A stretch of DNA of 44,718 bases, from the IMG/VR virus record IMGVR_UViG_3300046665_000419, positions 1-44,718 of that record; one strand, given 5' to 3'. Each line of letters opens with the position of its first letter. Position 1 is the stretch's first letter. The notes under the pieces are model-generated. The model saw nothing but the letters and a program-made list of their open reading frames with translations. It did not search any database and was not told the DNA's origin. Source of the DNA: a virus. Positions 25,532 to 33,224 of the stretch are shown here, piece by piece. Both the position numbers and the translations under genes were made by a program.

Positions 25532-26476
25532 TCAGATTAGGAACGCAGCGTCAGTGATGGAGTCGAGGCGGGTGATGCAGTAATCACCTTCGTCGACGAT
25601 ACCGACATCCCAGGAGACGTTCGTGTTGTAGAACACGCCGTCTTCCTTGGAGAGGCCCATATCGGTGACTTCGATGTTCTTGAGCTGGATACCGTGCAGG
25701 CCACCTTCGCCGAAGTGAGCGACGAAAATGGAGCTGGTCACCGCTGCACCGCCGCCGCTTGCGACTTCGGTAAACGGCAGGATGACGCCGTGGCGATCCT
25801 TCGGATAACCGAACAAGATCTGCTTGCCGGCATAGGTCATCTTCGGCGTGCCGACCTGATCCCAGGTCTGAATGACGAAACCGGAGATCGCCGTGTTGCG
25901 GGCGGCCTGGATGAAGCGTGGCAACATATCGAAACCGGCGATGATGTAGTTCGCGTTCGCCGTATTCTGGATGGCCTTGTCCAGATTGTAGAGCGACAGC
26001 GCAGCACCGCCGGAAGCAGTGGAATTGTGCAGAAGGCGACCGTTGGCGGTGGTGCAACGCTTCTTGATGCCGTTGAATTCCTTCGCATTCGAGGAATTGT
26101 CGCCGGCAATGAAGGTGTCGGTGAAGAGCGTGGCCTGACGCTTCATCTGCATGGATTCTTCCTTGCCACGGCGATCCATGCCGTGACGGGAGAGAATGGC
26201 CTTGTCGACCTTCAGATTGATGTCGATCGGAAAGCTGGTTTCCTGAAACGGCGCAATGCGGCCCTGAGACGAACCGGGGCCTTCATTGATGCCGCGGAAT
26301 GCCGCAGTGCCAATCGAGGTTTCGCGATATCCCTCGAAGGCCGCGCCCGAGAAGCCCTCGAACGGCAGCACCTGCAGAATGTCGGACTTCGCAGCAAAGG
26401 TTTCGATCAACGGGCGTTCGATGCTCGACTTTTCGAGACCCTTGGCGTATTCGGGGAGCGTAATCAATTCAGCCAT
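25532..26476 (-). CDS. Major capsid protein
   Basis: 314 residues, no signal or repeats, with a composition and order (ITLPEYAKGLEKSS...IETFAAKSDILQVLPF) like the HK97-fold major capsid proteins of BPP-1-like podoviruses (Bbp17 family). It has the strongest ribosome site in the late region (AAGGAGAAAC), as expected for the most abundant virion protein. Scaffold precedes it and the cement protein follows. Confidence 0.87.
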   Translation of the reverse strand: MAELITLPEYAKGLEKSSIERPLIETFAAKSDILQVLPFEGFSGAAFEGYRETSIGTAAFRGINEGPGSSQGRIAPFQETSFPIDINLKVDKAILSRHGMDRRGKEESMQMKRQATLFTDTFIAGDNSSNAKEFNGIKKRCTTANGRLLHNSTASGGAALSLYNLDKAIQNTANANYIIAGFDMLPRFIQAARNTAISGFVIQTWDQVGTPKMTYAGKQILFGYPKDRHGVILPFTEVASGGGAAVTSSIFVAHFGEGGLHGIQLKNIEVTDMGLSKEDGVFYNTNVSWDVGIVDEGDYCITRLDSITDAAFLI

Positions 26477-26497
26477 TTAAGTTTCTCCTTCAGGCCG

Positions 26498-27415
26498 TCA
26501 CTTCGCGGAAGCTTGGCGTGCGTAATTGATGCGCGCGGAGGGAGACATCTTGTCCCAATCCTCATCGCTGATTTCTCGTTTTCCGGTATCGCGACCAGCG
26601 CCGGGCGTGCCCGGAACATCACCCCTGTTGACCGACATCAGCTTTTCGAAAGCCTCGATATGCTTGGCGGTGAACAACATGCCCTTCAGGGCGTTGCCGA
26701 GTTCCGGGCCGACTTTCGCATCGACCCAGGACGTGACGGCCTCGATACGCTCCTTGGAGCGGCTTCCGAGCTTTGCGGCTTCTGCCTTCAGCGATTCGGC
26801 ACCACGATCAGCGGCGGCGATATCCATGTTGACGCCGAGGGCGAGCACATCCTGAAAATCCTGCTGCGACCAACCCTTTTCATGGGCGATCTTACGGAGT
26901 TCGGAGACGCGCGGATCATCGGCGTCAATGATCTGCTGACCTTCCTCAAGCTTGACATGTTCGGGAAGCTTGAAAGTTTCCGGGAGCTTCACCTCATAGG
27001 CATCGGCGGTTTCCGGCCGGGATGCTTCCGCTGAAACGCGTTCGGCTTTGAAGGCGACGAGATCGTCGAAATCCTGTTGCTTGAAACCCTTCTCACCGTC
27101 CCAAAGGGTTTCCGGCAACCATTCGGGGCGCTCCGCTTTTGCCGGCGGCGCATCGGGATTTGCTGGCGGCGGCGGGTTTCCGGCTGGATTGGCTGGCGGC
27201 GTATCAACAGGAGGCGCAGGAGCAGGGGCCGGAGTTGGCGCCGGTATGCCTGAAAGACCGGGCGCATCCGGCGGCGCAAACATGATGCGCGGGCCGCGAC
27301 CAGACGCGACCCAAGCCACGCTACCAGCCGGCCGGACCATGCCGGCGGCTTTTACGTGGTTTGGCGCTTGCTGGTCTGCCTGTACTTTTTCGTTCATCGG
27401 GTTTGTCGGATCCAT
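26498..27415 (-). CDS. Capsid scaffolding protein
   Basis: 305 residues, low complexity in the first third (PAPTPAPAPAPPVDTPPANP) then helical and acidic (FKLPEHVKLEEGQQIIDADD...KGWSQQDFQDVLALGV), ending in a basic short C terminus (ARINYARQASAK) that could contact the capsid. This composition and the place just before the major capsid gene fit a scaffold. ATG 27415 is used; ATG 27397 (MNEKVQ) is an alternative lacking a ribosome site. It overlaps the end of the Bbp19-like gene by 95 nt. Confidence 0.82.
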   Translation of the reverse strand: MDPTNPMNEKVQADQQAPNHVKAAGMVRPAGSVAWVASGRGPRIMFAPPDAPGLSGIPAPTPAPAPAPPVDTPPANPAGNPPPPANPDAPPAKAERPEWLPETLWDGEKGFKQQDFDDLVAFKAERVSAEASRPETADAYEVKLPETFKLPEHVKLEEGQQIIDADDPRVSELRKIAHEKGWSQQDFQDVLALGVNMDIAAADRGAESLKAEAAKLGSRSKERIEAVTSWVDAKVGPELGNALKGMLFTAKHIEAFEKLMSVNRGDVPGTPGAGRDTGKREISDEDWDKMSPSARINYARQASAK

Positions 27416-27626
27416 CGCTATCCGCTTCCTCTGCTCGCATCGAAATTAAATCTGATGCGAATTTGCGGCGCTCATTGTGAGCGTGCAAAGCACAGGTCTC
27501 CGAGGGACCGACCTCTTCAAGGATTCCTTGCAGTGCGGCGAGGAATGGAAGCGCTTCACGCTGGCGAAGAATCCAGCGGACGGAGAGCCTGACCTCTTCG
27601 TCATTGAGCCGTGGGTGTCTGCGCAT
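27321..27626 (-). CDS. Bbp19-like small head protein
   Basis: 101 residues. LPFLAALQGILEEVGPS...CALHAHNERRKFASDLISMRAE matches the pattern of Bbp19-family proteins, found between portal and scaffold in BPP-1-like phages. A near-perfect AGGAGG lies five bases before ATG 27626, strongly supporting this start over the longer frame. The first 26 nt overlap the portal gene and the last 95 nt overlap the scaffold gene in another frame, so the basic Ser/Lys/Arg-rich tail is read from shared DNA. Late element D lies inside it, reading Cys-Ala-Leu. Confidence 0.65.
   Translation of the reverse strand: MRRHPRLNDEEVRLSVRWILRQREALPFLAALQGILEEVGPSETCALHAHNERRKFASDLISMRAEEADSDGSDKPDERKSTGRPASAKPRKSRRHGPAGW
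27485..27496 (-). promoter_or_regulatory. Late element copy D upstream of scaffold (inside Bbp19-like gene)
   Basis: CCTGTGCTTTGC on the minus strand, 70 nt before the scaffold ATG. It falls in coding DNA and forces TGT and TTG codons. It would give extra transcription of scaffold and capsid. Confidence 0.65.
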
Positions 27627-29202
27627 CGCCGCCTCCTGATACCTGCTGGGCAGCGCCAAGAACCTGCTCGACAAGCTTCTGCGCATCCGCCTTCGAGCGC
27701 AGCTTGATCACCTCGTCCTTCACCAGCTTCTGCATCGCCTCAATCGTCGCCATCTCATCAATGGCGGCCTGCGATGTCTGCGGGAAGAAGTTCTTGACCA
27801 GGCCGAGGAGCTGAGTAGCGATCTGAAGTTTCTGGTTATCCTGCGCCTGTGTCGCCGGGTTGTTCGGCGTCAGAGTCAGGGGCTTGTTGTTGAATCTGAC
27901 CTCTTGGATCTTGCTATCTGCCTTCAGCAGATATTCGAAGCGGCGATAGATTTCGTATGGTCCCTCGCGCCAGAACTTGGCGCCGGGCGTGCCGATACGG
28001 CGCTGCGCCCGAACCATCTCATCGGTCCACTGTGTCGCGGTCGGCGGGGTGTCACCCTTCTGTTCTGGATAGTCGGCGAAGAACTTGCGCTTCACGCGGC
28101 GCTCAAGATCGGTCGCGGTATAGAATCCGATATCGGGACTGCCCATGAAGGCGAGCGAACCGAAGTCACCGGCATTGCCGCCCGGCCTTTTCGCATATGC
28201 CTTGCCCGGTTCGAGGCCGCTATCGAAATTGACGATGCCGTCGTCTGGGTACCAGATAGGTGGGTTCAAAGCGACTTCGCAGGCATCCTGTGTCGTGGCC
28301 GTGATCGTGTCGAGAACGCGCAGTTCCTGAAGCGACTTGATCGCTGGCCCATTTCCCCAGGCATGCAGCTTGTCAGGCGAGAACCGGAACACGACGAGGG
28401 GAAGACATCCTTCACCAACGAAATGATCGTAATGGACCTGCTTGTTGTCGACAAGAAGGACATGCACATACCGGTCGTCTTCCGGGAAATCCCAATCCCG
28501 CCAGAAGCACCAAACCACCTCAGCGCAGTCATTCGGTTGGCGCTTGATCTTGTTTTCGACCGTCTGCGGCAACTTGACATCTTTCCCAATGACAGACCGC
28601 AGCGAGCGATATTTCACATGCCGAACCCGGAAACGATCATCGATGCAGCCGTCGGGGCCGACATTGATTTCCAGCTCCTGGATGGGAACATGCTCGACCC
28701 TGTGGGGCCGGCCGGCGCCGGGATTTGTGATCCAGAGCGCCATTGTGCCGATCGAGGCATCAGGGTCCAAGGTTTCGGCGATCTCTGATCCGAAATTCGA
28801 ACCATTGATCGCGGCGAAGATGGTCAGGTCGTATTTTTTGATATCATCCTGAAGGTCGGCAATATCGTCATCGTCGGCGCCATCGACGCGTGCCGCTTCA
28901 CCAGAGGACGTGACCCAATGCTGACCGAGCGGGAAGAATGCGGCAATGACTTCCGTCGCGAAATCTTCGGAGACTTCGGCGCCGATGCCCGTTGCAAGCT
29001 CGTCGACATCGCGATCAAGTGTTGTCGACGGCTTACTCATCGACGAAACTTGGCGGGACAGCCGGGGACGCGTGAAGAAATAGGCTTCCCGCAGATCCTG
29101 CTCAACAACGGACTTCTGCGCCCTGGCATCGCCGAGACGCATGTAGGCATCCTGCGAATAGTCAGGTGCTTTTCCTTCCGGAGATTGCTTGAGAGATGCC
29201 AA
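27601..29202 (-). CDS. Portal (head-to-tail connector), T7/BPP-1 type
   Basis: 533 residues, the usual length of podovirus connectors. Recognisable blocks: EQDLREAYFFTRPR, SNFGSEIAETLDPDASIGTMALWI, DTITATTQDACEVALNPPIWY, and a helical C-terminal end (QKLVEQVLGAAQQVSGG). It should form the dodecameric ring through which DNA is packaged. No ATG fits: TTG 29202 has AAGGGG seven bases upstream and is the best start. It follows a 53-residue protein by 11 nt. Confidence 0.9.
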   Translation of the reverse strand: MASLKQSPEGKAPDYSQDAYMRLGDARAQKSVVEQDLREAYFFTRPRLSRQVSSMSKPSTTLDRDVDELATGIGAEVSEDFATEVIAAFFPLGQHWVTSSGEAARVDGADDDDIADLQDDIKKYDLTIFAAINGSNFGSEIAETLDPDASIGTMALWITNPGAGRPHRVEHVPIQELEINVGPDGCIDDRFRVRHVKYRSLRSVIGKDVKLPQTVENKIKRQPNDCAEVVWCFWRDWDFPEDDRYVHVLLVDNKQVHYDHFVGEGCLPLVVFRFSPDKLHAWGNGPAIKSLQELRVLDTITATTQDACEVALNPPIWYPDDGIVNFDSGLEPGKAYAKRPGGNAGDFGSLAFMGSPDIGFYTATDLERRVKRKFFADYPEQKGDTPPTATQWTDEMVRAQRRIGTPGAKFWREGPYEIYRRFEYLLKADSKIQEVRFNNKPLTLTPNNPATQAQDNQKLQIATQLLGLVKNFFPQTSQAAIDEMATIEAMQKLVKDEVIKLRSKADAQKLVEQVLGAAQQVSGGGDAQTPTAQ

Positions 29203-29213
29203 TGGCCGACCCC

Positions 29214-29375
29214 TTACGAGGTCGTTCCGGCGAGAGACTGCCGGGCGCCGAAGATTCGGACGGACTGGTTTGTCTTGTCGCCGATCTGATCGCGGATCGT
29301 GTCGATGTTCTCACGCTCCGATAGGCGCTCCTGGCGCTTCATATCTTCGCTCTCTTCCGCCTTCATGCTCGTCAT
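29214..29375 (-). CDS. 53-residue head-region protein
   Basis: Short frame MTSMKAEESEDMKRQERLSE... ending RQSLAGTTS. Highly charged and helical, with a predicted coiled-coil N-terminal half. It starts 55 nt after late element E and ends just before the portal gene, so it is in the right place for a translated late gene. The overlap with the 3' end of the 164-residue gene is 65 nt in another frame. No family recognised. Confidence 0.55.
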   Translation of the reverse strand: MTSMKAEESEDMKRQERLSERENIDTIRDQIGDKTNQSVRIFGARQSLAGTTS

Positions 29376-29805
29376 CCACCACGATTAAACCACCGTTGCG
29401 GAGACATTGGCGGAGAAGTGCATCGGGCCGCAAAGCACAGCCGCCCAGCCCGAGCAGATGAGCGACGGATTGAACGCATGTGAAAACTGGTTTCAGCCGC
29501 AATCTCTTGTCGTGCAGATCAGGCGCCGGCATCCTGACCACGCATCCCGAAGAGCTGTAGAACCCGATGAGGCGATCGGCCTGCTCATTGCTAACGGAGA
29601 GAATGCGGATACGGCCAGAGAGGAAGCTGAAGAAGATCCAGTTGTCCGTTGCCTCGACATAGCCGAAAGCAGACACATGCTTGTACCGGCCGAAACTCAG
29701 CCAGCGCGCCAACTTGATATCGCTGTCACGATGGAAGACGACAAACCACACCGACGGTTCGCAGCGCTCGATATCAAACCCATCATCCCGTTGACTAGAA
29801 TCCAC
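29311..29805 (-). CDS. Hypothetical late protein, possible Cys-hydrolase-like fold
   Basis: 164 residues, GTG start overlapping the large-terminase stop. SVWFVVFHRDSDIKLARWLSFGRYKHVSAFGYVEATDNWIFF contains a conserved-looking His, and FTCVQSVAHLLGLGGCALRPDALLRQCL begins a helix with Cys followed by a hydrophobic core. This His-then-Cys order recalls permuted papain-fold (NlpC-like) proteins, but it is only a resemblance. Conserved proteins of this size do occur between terminase and portal in rhizobial podoviruses. Alternative: a structural accessory protein. Confidence 0.6.
   Translation of the reverse strand: MDSSQRDDGFDIERCEPSVWFVVFHRDSDIKLARWLSFGRYKHVSAFGYVEATDNWIFFSFLSGRIRILSVSNEQADRLIGFYSSSGCVVRMPAPDLHDKRLRLKPVFTCVQSVAHLLGLGGCALRPDALLRQCLRNGGLIVVDDEHEGGRERRYEAPGAPIGA
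29430..29441 (-). promoter_or_regulatory. Late element copy E upstream of portal pair
   Basis: GCTGTGCTTTGC on the minus strand (first base differs from the other copies), 55 nt before the 53-residue gene. It lies in coding DNA of the upstream gene as Gly-Cys-Ala-Leu-Arg. Confidence 0.6.
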
Positions 29806-31405
29806 CGCGCCGCCTCGATTTCGGTCTGAAGTTTATGTTCACCGGCTCGCCATTCCCAGCGACTCCGCGATCCCTGCCGACCGCAGCTCGACCCTCGCCT
29901 GCGCCGAGCACCATGTATTGACAGGCGTCCGCAATGTCGGAATATCGATCTTTGAATGGCTTCTCGTCGTGCCTCGATGTGCCCTTGATGCGCTTGAAGT
30001 GATAGCCGCCCTCGCAGGCTACCTTCAGCGTCCGGCAATTGACGCCACAGACCAAGAAGCGCGGGCCGCCGTTGACCATCGTGATCATGGCATACTCGAC
30101 CGCCTCGATGCGGGTCTGAATGTGATTGTTCTTCACGGGCGCGGCGCGCACCGGCATGCCGAAGGATGCAAAAATATCATAGGCCGTGGTTTCGTCGGAC
30201 TGCGTTCCGTCATCACCCTTCGGATCGCCGAAGAACTCCACAGAATAGCCTTCGCGTCCTTCACGCCCGCGGGTGACATGCCATTCCCCAAGACGGCGAT
30301 CGAGGAGCTGCTTGACCAGCGGCGCGAAGATCGAGGCACCAACGCCGCGCCCGGCAATTTCCGCAAAGATCCGCCAGCGATTATTTACCAACTGCCCGAC
30401 GACACAGGCCGGGTTTCGTCCGAAGTCCAGCCCGACATAGACCGGCCAGCCAGGAATAGGCTCGAGCGCTGTTTTCGATACATGGCTGTCGGCGCTGAAC
30501 TGCCCCCACACCGGTTTACCGTCGACGAACACCGTGATCTTGTTCAAGACACGGCTGTCGATCCACTGCTTCGTCTTGCCTTTGATCTTTTCCGCGTAGT
30601 AGCCCGGCTTCAGCCACTTCGTATTCTCGGCCAGCGGGTTCATCCGGTAGCCGGTCAGCATCCCGGCGGCGTCCTTGATTTCCAACATCGCCGGCGGCTG
30701 CACATGATAAGCCCAGGTGTCCGGCCTCTGGAAAGACAGCCTTTCCTCTTCCGTCCAGTCTTCCGGCAAGGGGACCTCGCCCATCATCAGCGGAATGAAA
30801 TGATCCTCGCGCGGCGCGTTCATATCCGCCAGCACACCGTCCCACGTCGCCCCACCGTCCTTCACCGCCGGATAGCGGCCGGTTCGGCTTTCGGCTTCGT
30901 CCAAGATCGCCTTGTCGATGAATTCCAACTCGTTGAACCAGATCCCAGTGAACTCGAACGATCGCAGCTTTCGGATATCGTCCTCGCTATCGAGCGCCAG
31001 AAAGATGATTTCCATCTCGACATCGCCGATCCTGATCACATGCCGGAAAGGTCGATCCCAATAGAACCGGCCATAGGTATTCTCGGGAAACCAGTCGAGC
31101 CAGGACTTGACCGTCGTGTTCTTCAGGTCAGGGAAGGTGTTGCGAACCACCGCCCAGCGCGTCTTGCGGACCCCGTCACCGTTCGGTCGCTGCTCACACG
31201 AGATCGCCCACATCTTCATGATGCAGGCCGTCGACGTGCCCGACCCGATCGATCCGCGGATAATCGAAACGTGCTTCCGGCACTCAAGGAAATCCATCAG
31301 CACGGCGCCGTCAGGATCATAGATCTTGCGCCCGGACGGATCGAGTTCGATTGTGGGAAGGTCCAGAGGACGATCCGGCTCAATCACGTCAATCATCGGC
31401 ATCAT
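29795..31405 (-). CDS. terL: Terminase large subunit
   Basis: 536 residues. The ATPase has a Walker-A-like RGSIGSGTS at 50-58 and a Walker B/catalytic Glu in TGIWFNELEF (about 153-162). The nuclease has GLDFGR (Asp327), FFGDPKG (Asp394) and DRYSDIADACQY (Asp490/493), the RNase-H-fold metal ligands. It packages DNA into the procapsid and cuts it. It lies after the small terminase and two or three short genes, and before the portal. ATG 31405 is the first of several in-frame Met codons. Confidence 0.92.
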   Translation of the reverse strand: MMPMIDVIEPDRPLDLPTIELDPSGRKIYDPDGAVLMDFLECRKHVSIIRGSIGSGTSTACIMKMWAISCEQRPNGDGVRKTRWAVVRNTFPDLKNTTVKSWLDWFPENTYGRFYWDRPFRHVIRIGDVEMEIIFLALDSEDDIRKLRSFEFTGIWFNELEFIDKAILDEAESRTGRYPAVKDGGATWDGVLADMNAPREDHFIPLMMGEVPLPEDWTEEERLSFQRPDTWAYHVQPPAMLEIKDAAGMLTGYRMNPLAENTKWLKPGYYAEKIKGKTKQWIDSRVLNKITVFVDGKPVWGQFSADSHVSKTALEPIPGWPVYVGLDFGRNPACVVGQLVNNRWRIFAEIAGRGVGASIFAPLVKQLLDRRLGEWHVTRGREGREGYSVEFFGDPKGDDGTQSDETTAYDIFASFGMPVRAAPVKNNHIQTRIEAVEYAMITMVNGGPRFLVCGVNCRTLKVACEGGYHFKRIKGTSRHDEKPFKDRYSDIADACQYMVLGAGEGRAAVGRDRGVAGNGEPVNINFRPKSRRRGGF

Positions 31406-31616
31406 CCGCGATCTTCATGAGAAAGTACCGGGCGCGCTCCATGTCCCATAAGGCGCAACCGCCGTCAGGATCGGAAGCGGCAAAATATTCCTGACCGTCC
31501 TTCGTCAGGCCAATGATCATCACCCGCTCAAATTCGACTTCGACAGCAGCGCCTATGACGCGGGCCGGGTCTAGAGGCAGCCTTGTGATGCCACGGAAAT
31601 TGATGACGTTGCTCAT
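31389..31616 (-). CDS. Hypothetical late protein
   Basis: 75 residues: MSNVINFRGITRLPLDPARVIGAAVEVEFERVMIIGLTKDGQEYFAASDPDGG... then WDMERARYFLMKI. It reads as a small alpha/beta protein of a type common in rhizobial genomes: a short regulator or chaperone-like protein with an N-terminal VINFRGITRLP peptide. Its end overlaps the terminase start by 17 nt, in the late operon. Function unknown. Confidence 0.68.
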   Translation of the reverse strand: MSNVINFRGITRLPLDPARVIGAAVEVEFERVMIIGLTKDGQEYFAASDPDGGCALWDMERARYFLMKIADDADD

Positions 31617-31621
31617 TGGGC

Positions 31622-31792
31622 TTATGCCCCGGCGCACTCATCGACAAGGAACCAGTGATCAGAAATCCGAACGAGTCCACTGCCGGCCGGATCGACCGAA
31701 ACACCGTCAACCTTACCGCTGACGCCAGACTGCTTGTGAAGAAGGTTCATTCCGAGCATCGCACTCTCCATCGCTTGGGATGGGTGCATCAT
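31622..31792 (-). CDS. 56-residue late protein
   Basis: MMHPSQAMESAMLGMNLLHKQSGVSGKVDGVSVDPAGSGLVRISDHWFLVDECAGA: Met-rich helix then a short beta-like part. The best start is ATG 31792, only 20 bases after late element F, with a weak GAGACG site; ATG 31789 is adjacent. No family recognised. Confidence 0.55.
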   Translation of the reverse strand: MMHPSQAMESAMLGMNLLHKQSGVSGKVDGVSVDPAGSGLVRISDHWFLVDECAGA

Positions 31793-31812
31793 CGTCTCAG
31801 CCGGAAAACCCA

Positions 31813-31824
31813 GCAAAGCACAGG
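31813..31824 (-). promoter_or_regulatory. Late element copy F
   Basis: CCTGTGCTTTGC on the minus strand just 20 nt before ATG 31792. This short distance argues against its being only a -35 box for that gene. Confidence 0.65.
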
Positions 31825-31825
31825 A

Positions 31826-31930
31826 TCAATGGCCGAAGATCTCCGCGAACATCCAGCAGACGATCAACAACGCGATCAGCAAACCGAACCCATCGCCTTC
31901 CATTTCAAACTTGCCGAATTTGATCTTCAT
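31826..31930 (-). CDS. 34-residue membrane protein
   Basis: MKIKFGKFEMEGDGFGLLIALLIVCWMFAEIFGH: one membrane helix near the C terminus. AGGAGAAACG ahead of ATG 31930 is a strong ribosome site. Its TAA overlaps late element F's flank. A small holin-like or entry-related role is possible, but nothing proves it. Confidence 0.6.
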   Translation of the reverse strand: MKIKFGKFEMEGDGFGLLIALLIVCWMFAEIFGH

Positions 31931-32089
31931 GGCCGTTTCTCCTGGTTGGTAAAAAAATATTCCAATCTCGATCCTCAGATGAGGAAGTTCATTGGGTGAG
32001 GGTGGACGGGAAACTGAGCGGCCCAATTTTCCCCCACCCCCTCCTGTGGGCGTTTTCCCATGAACAAAGGGGGTACGGGGTGGCGTTCC

Positions 32090-32632
32090 TCATTCGTCAT
32101 CAGGAACGTCCTCTAATGCACTCAATGGGATAGCGTCATCAACGTCCAGATGCTCTATCTGCTGGCGTCGTTCGTCCTTGCTGCGATCAATGCGGATGAC
32201 ATAGCCAGGCGTTACGCTGAGCGTGTTGTTCACCTGCACATTGACCTGTGTTGCGCCGACCTGATGCGCTCCTCTGTCCATGCCGTCGATGTACTTGGCT
32301 GCATCGAGGCGGACACGGTCACTGTCGGCCTTATCGATCAGCGATCCTATGCGGAGGAGCGCCCGAGGCTGCAGGCTCGTTCGCAACATCTCCTTCTGCT
32401 GATTGAGATAAGCAAGGACTTGTGGCTTGAGGAGGGATGCTCTTGCGGTCTCGTCAGTAATTCCAACGGCTTTCGCTGCATCCTTGCGAGGCAGACCGTC
32501 ACCGACCATCGCATCAACGAGTGCTCGTTGCTTGGGGGTGATCTTGATCGCTTTTTTTTCTTTTCGGATCTGTGCCGCTGCTTTCTGAGCGGGGACGGCG
32601 TAATCGCTTGCCGTCTTGGCCGGGAACACCAT
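32090..32632 (-). CDS. terS: Terminase small subunit
   Basis: 180 residues. ITPKQRALVDAMVGDGLPRKDAAKAVGITDETARASLLKPQVLAYLNQ is the helix-turn-helix DNA-recognition segment of small terminases. A middle oligomerisation region (LRIGSLIDKADSDRVRLDAAKYIDGMD) and an acidic tail (DVDDAIPLSALEDVPDDE) follow. It is first in the late operon, 97 nt after late element G. The G/C-rich 32027-32089 stretch after its stop holds no gene. Confidence 0.85.
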   Translation of the reverse strand: MVFPAKTASDYAVPAQKAAAQIRKEKKAIKITPKQRALVDAMVGDGLPRKDAAKAVGITDETARASLLKPQVLAYLNQQKEMLRTSLQPRALLRIGSLIDKADSDRVRLDAAKYIDGMDRGAHQVGATQVNVQVNNTLSVTPGYVIRIDRSKDERRQQIEHLDVDDAIPLSALEDVPDDE

Positions 32633-32728
32633 CGCTTGTTCTGTGCCTCAATGCGGTGCTCTCGTCGTGTGGAGAGCTATGAAGGGAGGATGTGCGCGCG
32701 AAGCTGTAGCCGGTCGGGGGAATGGCTG

Positions 32729-32740
32729 TCAAAGCACAGG
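32729..32740 (-). promoter_or_regulatory. Late element copy G upstream of small terminase
   Basis: CCTGTGCTTTGA on the minus strand (last base differs), 97 nt before the terminase start and preceded on that strand by TTTTTA. A TTGCAA/CATATT pair further upstream (about 32766-32795) could be an ordinary host promoter for the same transcript. Confidence 0.65.
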
Positions 32741-32800
32741 TAAAAAGCTCAATGATTTCATAGCGAATATGAACAGACCAAAACCGGTTGCAAAGTAGGT

Positions 32801-32893
32801 GGGGTATTTAACACCCCTTGGCCCTGTTTTGCGAATCACTTTGTGGGGTGCTATTTACCCATTAATAGGCACTATATGGATATTTAACACCCC
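32801..32893. promoter_or_regulatory. Three operator-like repeats between divergent operons
   Basis: GGGGTATTTAACACCCC at 32801-32817, GGGGTGCTATTTACCC at 32845-32860 (inverted relative), and TGGATATTTAACACCCC at 32877-32893. They share the half-site AACACCCC/GGGGTG. The centres are spaced 43 and 33 bp apart, between the late leftward genes and the rightward accessory cluster, a natural place for a shared regulator. The regulator is not known. The rest of 32633-32982 has no gene. Confidence 0.65.
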
Positions 32894-32899
32894 ATTCTA

Positions 32900-32928
32900 T
32901 TGACTGATTTGGAGGCTTGTGCTTGTAT
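32900..32928 (+). promoter_or_regulatory. Candidate rightward promoter of accessory cluster
   Basis: TTGACT at 32900-32905, 17-nt spacer, TTGTAT at 32923-32928. It lies right after the third operator repeat, so binding there could block the polymerase. It should drive 32983 onward. Confidence 0.6.
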
Positions 32929-32982
32929 GTGGCTACCGGTTGCCAGCCGGTTCTATCCACTCACAGAAACAGGATGATCCTC

Positions 32983-33213
32983 ATGACCAAGATCGCAGCC
33001 ACAGCATCGTATCGTGACACCTATGCCGGCGTCGTCGGCGCACGACTGATCGCGTTCAAGACCAAGCGCCGGGGCGAGACTGTTACGCGCTTCCGTTGGG
33101 AGCAGGACAACGGCCAGGGCTGCGGCTATGTGGCCGGTGGGTTCGTCACGGTGGACGGCGCATGTGTCGCGGCACAGCGCAATCAGCTGTTCTCGAACGT
33201 CGCTGCAGCGTGA
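32983..33213 (+). CDS. Hypothetical accessory protein
   Basis: 76 residues (MTKIAATASYRDTYAGVVGARLIAF...). ATG 32983 has CAGGAT eight bases upstream; ATG 32974 is the alternative. Strand-rich, Gly-rich second half (GQGCGYVAGGFVTVDG). No family recognised. First gene of the rightward accessory cluster. Confidence 0.6.
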   Translation: MTKIAATASYRDTYAGVVGARLIAFKTKRRGETVTRFRWEQDNGQGCGYVAGGFVTVDGACVAAQRNQLFSNVAAA

Positions 33214-33224
33214 TGTAGGCGACA

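Noticed and set aside
29918-31420. 500-residue plus-strand frame
   Set aside because: It is antisense to the terminase large subunit, whose catalytic motifs are clear; the opposite frame has shadow-like composition.
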